Source: Clostridia bacterium
GTDB taxonomy: Bacteria > Bacillota > Clostridia > UMGS1810
DNA: 19,148 bases
Direction: 5' to 3'
Assembly (NCBI GenBank): GCA_017503945.1
Contig: JAFVSB010000097.1
Span: 1 to 19,148, forward strand
Part shown: piece after piece, positions 14,564 to 19,148 of the stretch
Layout: the number at the start of each line of letters is the position of its first letter
How positions within the stretch are numbered: the stretch's first letter is position 1
Notes under the pieces: generated by a model
Seen by the model: the letters and a program-made list of their open reading frames with translations, nothing else
The model's database searches: none
What the model was told of the DNA's origin: nothing
Program-made: the position numbers and the translations under genes

Positions 14564-16297
14564 TTGAAAAACAGCTTTTTCAAATATATAAAGCCTCATA
14601 TCTGGTTTTTCATATTCGGGCCACTGTTTATGATAACCGAGGTTGTGGGCGAGGTGTTCATGCCAAAGCTACTGTCTCTCATCATCGATGGTGGCATCGC
14701 CACGCGTGACACTGACTACATAATAAAGGTGGGTCTTTCCATGGTGGGGGTTGCTCTCATGATGATGTGCGGAGGAGTGCTCGGCAATTTCTTTGCCGTA
14801 AAAGCCTCGGTTGGCTTTGCAAGCGACCTTCGCAATGACATTTTCAAAAGAGTGCAGACCTTCTCTTTCAAAAATATCGATAGCTTCTCCACGGCTTCTC
14901 TCATCACCCGTCTTACCAATGACATCACTCAGATGCAAAATGTAATCCGAATGAGCCTTGTGATGCTCTTGCGTGCTCCGGGCATGCTCATTGGTGCGCT
15001 CATCATGGCAATCACCATAAATGCGCGATTGGCAGTGATAATTGCAGTGGTCATACCCATTCTTGCCACCTGCATCATCACCATCATGGTGAAAGCTTTT
15101 CCGCGCTTCAACATCATGCAAAAGAAGCTTGACAAGCTCAATTGCGACATTCAGGAAAATCTCACCAATGTGCGAGTGGTTAAATCATTTGTGCGCACCG
15201 ATTATGAAAAAGAAAAATTTGCCAAATCCAATCGCGATCTTCGTGACAATACTTTAAGGGCCATGCACCTTGTCATCAAAAACGGCCCCATAATGACTCT
15301 TATGATGAATGTCACCACCATTGCAGTTGTGTGGTTTGGCGGCAATTTTGTGATGAAAGGCTCAATGGATGTTGGCGAGCTCACTGCATTTACCACCTAT
15401 ATTGTGCAGATTCTCATGTCGCTCATGATGGTTTCCATGATAATCCTTAGTGCTTCGCGTGCTCTTGCCTCGGCACGCCGCATCAAAGAGGTGCTCACCA
15501 CCAAATCGGACATCAGTGATTCCGAGGCGGCATGCAAGGATAAAGAGGTAACTCTCGGCAAGATAGAATTTCGCACTGTTGACTTTGCCTACAAAAGCGG
15601 CGGCAATAATGTGCTCGAAGATATCAGCTTCACCGTGGAACCGGGGCAGACTCTGGGCATAGTGGGAGCCACAGGCTCTGGCAAAACAAGTCTTGTGCAG
15701 CTCATTGCAAGGCTCTATGATGTCACAGACGGTCAGGTACTCATAGATGATGTAGATGTGAGAGACTATTCTCTCTATAATCTGCGCGAGGGAGTGGGCA
15801 TGGTGCTGCAAAAAAACACTCTCTTTTCAGGCACAATTGATGAAAACCTCCACTGGGGCAAAGAAGATGCCACCGATGAAGAAATCATCGAAGCAGCAAC
15901 GGGCGCTCAGGCTCATGCTTTTGTCACATCATTTACCCATGGTTATGACACAGAGCTTGGTCAGGGCGGAGTGAATGTGTCGGGTGGTCAGAAGCAGCGC
16001 CTTTGCATTGCACGCGCTTTGGTCAAAAAGCCCCGCATACTCATTCTTGACGATAGCACCAGTGCCGTGGACACTGCCACAGAAGCGCGCATTCGTGACA
16101 CCTTTGCCAATGAACTTAAAGACACCACCAAGATTATCATTGCTCAGCGTATCAGCTCTGTGATGGAGTCTGACAAAATCCTCGTCATAGATGATGGCCG
16201 CATAGTAGGCTGTGGCACACATGATGAGCTCATGCAGTCCAATGAATATTATCAGGAAATATATTATTCTCAGCGCGATAAGGAGGCGGATAAATAA
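14564..16297 (+). CDS. Heterodimeric ABC exporter, subunit with degenerate ATP site
   Basis: 577 residues: a six-helix ABC-exporter membrane domain (about 10-310) and a C-terminal ATPase. Walker A is GATGSGKT at 368-375, Q-loop Gln416, signature VSGGQKQR from 472. The catalytic Glu after Walker B is replaced (LILDDSTSAVD, Asp497) and the switch His is Gln528 (IIIAQRIS). These changes mark the non-catalytic half of heterodimeric exporters such as BmrC and TM287. Its intact signature completes the catalytic site of the partner. The start is TTG at 14564 with AAGGGAG 8 nt upstream. The next gene overlaps by one base. Exporters of this type move drugs, lipids or peptides; the substrate is unknown. 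Confidence 0.93.
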   Translation: MKNSFFKYIKPHIWFFIFGPLFMITEVVGEVFMPKLLSLIIDGGIATRDTDYIIKVGLSMVGVALMMMCGGVLGNFFAVKASVGFASDLRNDIFKRVQTFSFKNIDSFSTASLITRLTNDITQMQNVIRMSLVMLLRAPGMLIGALIMAITINARLAVIIAVVIPILATCIITIMVKAFPRFNIMQKKLDKLNCDIQENLTNVRVVKSFVRTDYEKEKFAKSNRDLRDNTLRAMHLVIKNGPIMTLMMNVTTIAVVWFGGNFVMKGSMDVGELTAFTTYIVQILMSLMMVSMIILSASRALASARRIKEVLTTKSDISDSEAACKDKEVTLGKIEFRTVDFAYKSGGNNVLEDISFTVEPGQTLGIVGATGSGKTSLVQLIARLYDVTDGQVLIDDVDVRDYSLYNLREGVGMVLQKNTLFSGTIDENLHWGKEDATDEEIIEAATGAQAHAFVTSFTHGYDTELGQGGVNVSGGQKQRLCIARALVKKPRILILDDSTSAVDTATEARIRDTFANELKDTTKIIIAQRISSVMESDKILVIDDGRIVGCGTHDELMQSNEYYQEIYYSQRDKEADK

Positions 16298-18159
16298 TGG
16301 ATGCAAATCAGAAAAAAGACCGCCTCATAAAGCGCTACAATGCTCACTACAGCTCCAAAATGCCGTTTAGAGCACCTGCAGGAGGTCATGGCGGCAGAGG
16401 GCGCATGGCTGGCAAAGGCAGCAAACCCAAGGACACCTCCAAAGCGGTAAAGAGGCTGCTTTCTTATGTAGCAGCTGACAAATTAAAAATCGCGCTCGCG
16501 TTTGTGTTTGTGCTTGTCACCTCGGCATCAACCCTTGCAGGCTCATACATGCTTCGCCCCATAATCAATAACTACATCATTCCCGGCGATGTAAAGGGGC
16601 TTGTCATGGCCCTTGCGCTCATGGCGTGTGTGTATATGGCAGGTGTGCTTTCGTCATATTTTCAAGCAAAGATTATGATTGGCATTTCTCAGCGTGCTCT
16701 GTGCCGCATCAGGGAAGATTTGTTCAGCAAAATGCAAAACCTGCCCGTAAGCTTTTTTGACCGCAATTCCAACGGTGAGCTTATGAGCCGCTTTACCAAC
16801 GATGTAGACACCATAGGTGAAATGCTCAACCACACCATCATTCAGCTTTTTTCGGGCTTTATCACCATCATCGGCACATTTTCGCTTATGATATACACCA
16901 ACTGGCAGCTTGCCATCATCACCATTGTCATGGTGCCTGTGTTTGCAAAAGTTGCATCATCACTTGCCAAGCGCAGCCGCAAATTTTTCTCATCTCAGCA
17001 GGCGGCACTCGGTGCAGTCAATGGCTACATTGAAGAAACAGTATCGGGACAAAAGGTTGTCAAGGTTTTCAACCACGAGCCTCAGGCGTGCGAAGAATTT
17101 GCCATTCTAAACGAAGAGCTCCGCTCCAAGCAGACCCGTGCACAGTTTTTTGGCTCCATCATGGGCCCTGTGATGGGCAATTTGAGTCAGATTAACTATG
17201 CGCTCACCGCCACAGTGGGCGGACTCATGTGTATACTCGGTGGCTTTGATGTGGGTGGTCTGGCAGTGTTTGTGAATTATTCCAGACAGTTCAGCCGCCC
17301 CATAAACGAGATTTCCATGCAGGTGGCAAACATATTTTCGGCTCTTTCGGGTGCTGAGCGTGTTTTTGCCATCATGGACGAAGCCCCCGAAGCCGATGTC
17401 ACAGACAAACCCGACTTTGGCGAGATTTATGGTGATGTAGAGCTCAGGAATGTCACCTTTGGCTATACTCCCGAAAAGACCATACTCAAAGATATCACCC
17501 TCACTGCCGAAAAGGGTCGCAAAATCGCATTTGTAGGCTCCACTGGTGCAGGCAAAACCACCATCACCAATCTGATAAACAGATTTTATGACATAGACTC
17601 AGGCGCTATCCTCATAGACGGCAAAGACATCAGGGACTACAGCAAGCAAAGCCTTCGCCATAACATTGCCATGGTGCTTCAAGACACTCACCTTTTCACA
17701 GGCACAGTGAGAGAGAACATTCGCTATGGCCGTCTCGATGCCACCGATGATGAGGTCATAGAAGCAGCCAAAACAGCCAGCGCACATTCGTTTATAATGC
17801 GCTTGCCCAATGGCTACGACACAGTGCTTGAAGGCGACGGCGCCAATCTGAGTCAGGGTCAGAGGCAGCTTCTCAACATTGCCCGTGCGGCAGTTTCCAA
17901 AGCTCCCATCCTCATTCTTGATGAAGCCACAAGCTCGGTTGACACACGCACCGAAAAGCACATTGAGCACGGCATGGACCGCCTCATGAAAAATCGCACT
18001 ACCTTTATCATAGCCCACAGGCTCTCCACCATTCGCAATTCAGACAGCATCATGGTGCTTGAGCAGGGTGAGATTATAGAGCGCGGCACCCACGATGAGC
18101 TCCTTGAGCAAAAGGGCAGATATTACGAGCTCTACACAGGTGCGGCAGAATTGGATTGA
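16297..18159 (+). CDS. Heterodimeric ABC exporter, catalytic subunit
   Basis: 620 residues. An unusual basic, glycine-rich cytoplasmic tail (about residues 22-46, including PAGGHGGRGRMAGKGSK) precedes the membrane domain (about 60-350). The ATPase has Walker A GSTGAGKT at 414-421, Gln462, catalytic Glu543 in LILDEATSSVD and switch His574 in IIAHRLST. The signature reads LSQGQ (518-522) instead of LSGGQ, so its signature faces the degenerate site. This mirrors the defects of the upstream partner and shows that the two form one obligate pair (BmrCD/TM287-288 type). The ATG at 16297 shares its A with the upstream stop, and AGGAGG lies at 16281-16286. Confidence 0.94.
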   Translation: MDANQKKDRLIKRYNAHYSSKMPFRAPAGGHGGRGRMAGKGSKPKDTSKAVKRLLSYVAADKLKIALAFVFVLVTSASTLAGSYMLRPIINNYIIPGDVKGLVMALALMACVYMAGVLSSYFQAKIMIGISQRALCRIREDLFSKMQNLPVSFFDRNSNGELMSRFTNDVDTIGEMLNHTIIQLFSGFITIIGTFSLMIYTNWQLAIITIVMVPVFAKVASSLAKRSRKFFSSQQAALGAVNGYIEETVSGQKVVKVFNHEPQACEEFAILNEELRSKQTRAQFFGSIMGPVMGNLSQINYALTATVGGLMCILGGFDVGGLAVFVNYSRQFSRPINEISMQVANIFSALSGAERVFAIMDEAPEADVTDKPDFGEIYGDVELRNVTFGYTPEKTILKDITLTAEKGRKIAFVGSTGAGKTTITNLINRFYDIDSGAILIDGKDIRDYSKQSLRHNIAMVLQDTHLFTGTVRENIRYGRLDATDDEVIEAAKTASAHSFIMRLPNGYDTVLEGDGANLSQGQRQLLNIARAAVSKAPILILDEATSSVDTRTEKHIEHGMDRLMKNRTTFIIAHRLSTIRNSDSIMVLEQGEIIERGTHDELLEQKGRYYELYTGAAELD

Positions 18160-18195
18160 TTGATTTCAAACCTCAACATTCAGCAGATAAACGAG

Positions 18196-18224
18196 TAACA
18201 AAAACACCCATACCCTCATATAAT
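18196..18224 (+). promoter_or_regulatory. Possible sporulation (sigma-E-like) promoter of the micro-genes
   Basis: CATATAAT at 18217-18224 is the same octamer as the sigma-E-like -10 before sigK. The -35 match is weak (TAACAAA at 18196-18202, 14 nt upstream). Bacillus spoVM is a sigma-E gene, which fits. The octamer falls in the loop of the hairpin at 18206-18253. Confidence 0.4.
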
Positions 18225-18262
18225 GACAGTAGTCAATAAAAGGGGGTATGGGTATTGTTTTT
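18206..18262 (+). terminator. Terminator-like inverted repeat after the ABC operon
   Basis: ACCCATACCCTC (18206-18217) pairs with GGGGGTATGGGT (18242-18253) over 12 bp, with one T-G pair and a loop of 24 nt. ATTGTTTTTTAAA follows. It lies 46 nt after the ABC stop. The long loop is unusual for a terminator, so a DNA operator is the alternative. Confidence 0.55.
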
Positions 18263-18413
18263 TAAAAATATGATGAAGAGGCTTTGGGGGCTGTGCATTT
18301 TGGGATTTGTAGTCGGAGTATTTTTGGCCTTTGTCATGCCCCCCATAGTAATTGCCCTCATAGAGGCAATTCTTTTAGCTCTTTTGTGTATTACATTATA
18401 TTGCTATAAGTGA
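18255..18413 (+). CDS. 52-residue membrane micro-protein upstream of spoVM
   Basis: From a TTG at 18255 (GGGGG at 18242-18246, 8 nt upstream) the peptide begins MFFKNMMKRLWGLCIL. It contains one or two hydrophobic stretches: CILGFVVGVFLAFVMPPIVI, then ALIEAILLALLCITLYCYK to the end. The double proline in the middle suggests a hairpin of two short membrane segments. Internal ATGs at 18270 and 18273 have no ribosome site of their own but would give the same core. It ends 16 nt before the SpoVM-like start, so both are probably on one transcript. I do not know a named family; position suggests a sporulation role in the mother cell. Confidence 0.68.
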   Translation: MFFKNMMKRLWGLCILGFVVGVFLAFVMPPIVIALIEAILLALLCITLYCYK

Positions 18414-18429
18414 AAGGAGGAAATGACAT

Positions 18430-18510
18430 ATGAAGGTTGTAGTCTGGAATGCACCGGGATTTTTCAAGAGCATACTTAAAAGATTTTTTAAAATCAACAC
18501 CGATAATTAA
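18430..18510 (+). CDS. spoVM: SpoVM-like 26-residue sporulation peptide
   Basis: Exactly 26 codons, the length of Bacillus SpoVM, after a strong AAGGAGG site (18414-18420) 9 nt before the ATG. The peptide starts MKVVVWNAPGFFKS and continues ILKRFFKINTDN. It shares with SpoVM the initial MK, a hydrophobic start, Pro9, Phe11, Ile15 and a basic residue at 17, with an amphipathic helix after the proline. In Bacillus this helix recognises the convex forespore surface and anchors SpoIVA for coat assembly. The other sporulation genes in the window show that the host makes spores. Overall identity is low, so the name rests on length, Pro9 and helix pattern. A start at 18423 in another frame is only 2 nt from the ribosome site and is rejected. 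Confidence 0.78.
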   Translation: MKVVVWNAPGFFKSILKRFFKINTDN

Positions 18511-18547
18511 TTATATAAAGTAAATTTTATAAAATTGCAAAAAACAC

Positions 18548-18576
18548 TTGATTTTTTCCAATATCTGTGATATCAT
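18548..18576 (+). promoter_or_regulatory. Probable promoter of the rimP operon
   Basis: TTGATT at 18548-18553 and TATCAT at 18571-18576, 17 nt apart, about 90 nt before the rimP start codon. Confidence 0.65.
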
Positions 18577-18604
18577 ATGTAATGTAAATATTGTCATTGT
18601 AATT

Positions 18605-18631
18605 AGAGTGGGTTCTGAAACCCACTCTTTT
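18605..18631 (+). terminator. Leader hairpin of rimP (terminator or attenuator)
   Basis: AGAGTGGGTT and AACCCACTCT form a perfect 10-bp stem with a CTGA loop, followed by TTT. It lies inside the leader between the predicted promoter and the rimP ribosome site. It may cut transcription of the operon in a regulated way, for example by the NusA made from it, but the T tract is short. Confidence 0.6.
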
Positions 18632-18667
18632 GCATTAGTTATGACCTTTTTGGAAAGGAATGATGAA

Positions 18668-19141
18668 ATGGCAGGCAAAAAAGTTACCGACACGGTTTTT
18701 GACCTTGCAAGCCCTATAGCTCTTGCTCACGGCTGCTTTGTAGACGATGTGGAGTTCAAAAAAGAGGGTGCCGACTATGTACTCAGAGTCATCATCGATG
18801 TAGATGACAGCGCGCAGGGCGGAGTGTCTATCGACCAGTGCGAAAATGTGAGCCGTGCGCTCAGTGACATCCTCGACCAGACCGACCCCATAGCGCAAGC
18901 CTATATGCTTGAGGTGTCATCACCGGGCATTGACCGCGAGCTAAAGCGCGAAAAAGACTTTGTGCGTTTTATGGGTCGTGAGGTAGATATCAAGCTCTAC
19001 AAAGCCATCGATGGCGCAAAGCTCCTTTCAGGAAAGCTCATTGCATATTCGCCTGATGCAGTCACCATTGAAACAGACGGCGGCGAGACCACAGTGGCTT
19101 TGTCCGATGCAGCATCGGTAAGGCTTGCAGTAATTTGGTAA
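18668..19141 (+). CDS. rimP: Ribosome maturation factor RimP
   Basis: 157 residues, the normal RimP size. The N-terminal domain includes ALAHGCFVDDVEFKKEGADYVLRVIID and the family signature LEVSSPGIDRELK; a C-terminal SH3-like barrel follows (FMGREVDIKLYK to VRLAVIW). RimP helps assemble the 30S ribosomal subunit. The ATG at 18668 has GGAAAGGAA 8 nt upstream and gives the expected N-terminus MAGKKVTD; in-frame codons back to 18548 would run through the promoter and leader hairpin and are not part of the gene. rimP is usually followed by nusA and infB, which would lie beyond the right edge. Confidence 0.95.
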   Translation: MAGKKVTDTVFDLASPIALAHGCFVDDVEFKKEGADYVLRVIIDVDDSAQGGVSIDQCENVSRALSDILDQTDPIAQAYMLEVSSPGIDRELKREKDFVRFMGREVDIKLYKAIDGAKLLSGKLIAYSPDAVTIETDGGETTVALSDAASVRLAVIW

Positions 19142-19148
19142 AATAATA

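Noticed and set aside
18548..18667. 40-residue N-terminal extension of rimP
   Set aside because: It would begin inside the -35 hexamer and run through the leader hairpin; the ATG at 18668 has a ribosome site and gives the normal RimP N-terminus.

Overview
The window reads as ordinary chromosome from an endospore-forming, low-to-mid GC Firmicute, most likely an uncultured anaerobic member of the Clostridia. The evidence is three separate sporulation loci (spoIIE, sigK with a pro-sequence, and a 26-codon spoVM-like gene), a T-box leader, the MEP-pathway gene ispE, strong Shine-Dalgarno sites and several TTG starts. Family names rest on recognising motifs in the translated sequence, not on a database search. 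I saw no tRNA, rRNA, CRISPR array, integrase or transposase.

Left part (1-6.1 kb, minus strand): a DHHW-family protein running off the left edge and the MBOAT O-acyltransferase it pairs with (envelope or exopolysaccharide O-acetylation); ispE; a 78-residue unknown protein with one membrane segment; and spoIIE. Across a 335-bp divergent spacer, sigK (pro-sigma-K, not interrupted by a skin-type element) points right behind a sigma-E-like promoter.

Middle (7.1-14.2 kb): a Trp-specific T-box leader controls a lone trpB that contains no tryptophan codon. A long perfect hairpin then acts as a two-way terminator between trpB and a zinc-uptake operon on the minus strand (Fur/Zur regulator, znuA, znuC, znuB; the regulator is transcribed first). 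A zinc/cadmium efflux operon diverges from it: an ArsR/SmtB-type repressor, a free 70-residue heavy-metal-binding protein, and a P1B-2 ATPase whose start overlaps the stop of the metal-binding protein. The 158-bp spacer holds two near-consensus promoters. The uptake side carries a perfect Fur-type 7-1-7 palindrome and the efflux side a TTGAAC/GTTCAA palindrome, so import and export of the same metal are switched from one point.

Right part (14.2-19.1 kb): a 275-bp element with 26-bp terminal inverted repeats, a 5-bp direct repeat (AATGT) on both sides and two large internal hairpins folds as a three-way junction. It sits directly behind the -10 of a promoter and ahead of a terminator hairpin, in the leader of a heterodimeric ABC exporter pair with clear asymmetry (one catalytic and one degenerate nucleotide site). 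Next come a terminator with a sporulation-type promoter in its loop, two micro-genes (a 52-residue membrane protein and the SpoVM-like peptide), and rimP, probably the first gene of the rimP-nusA-infB operon, behind a perfect leader hairpin.

The least ordinary items are the 275-bp folded element, the two micro-genes, and the palindrome centred on the trpB promoter.
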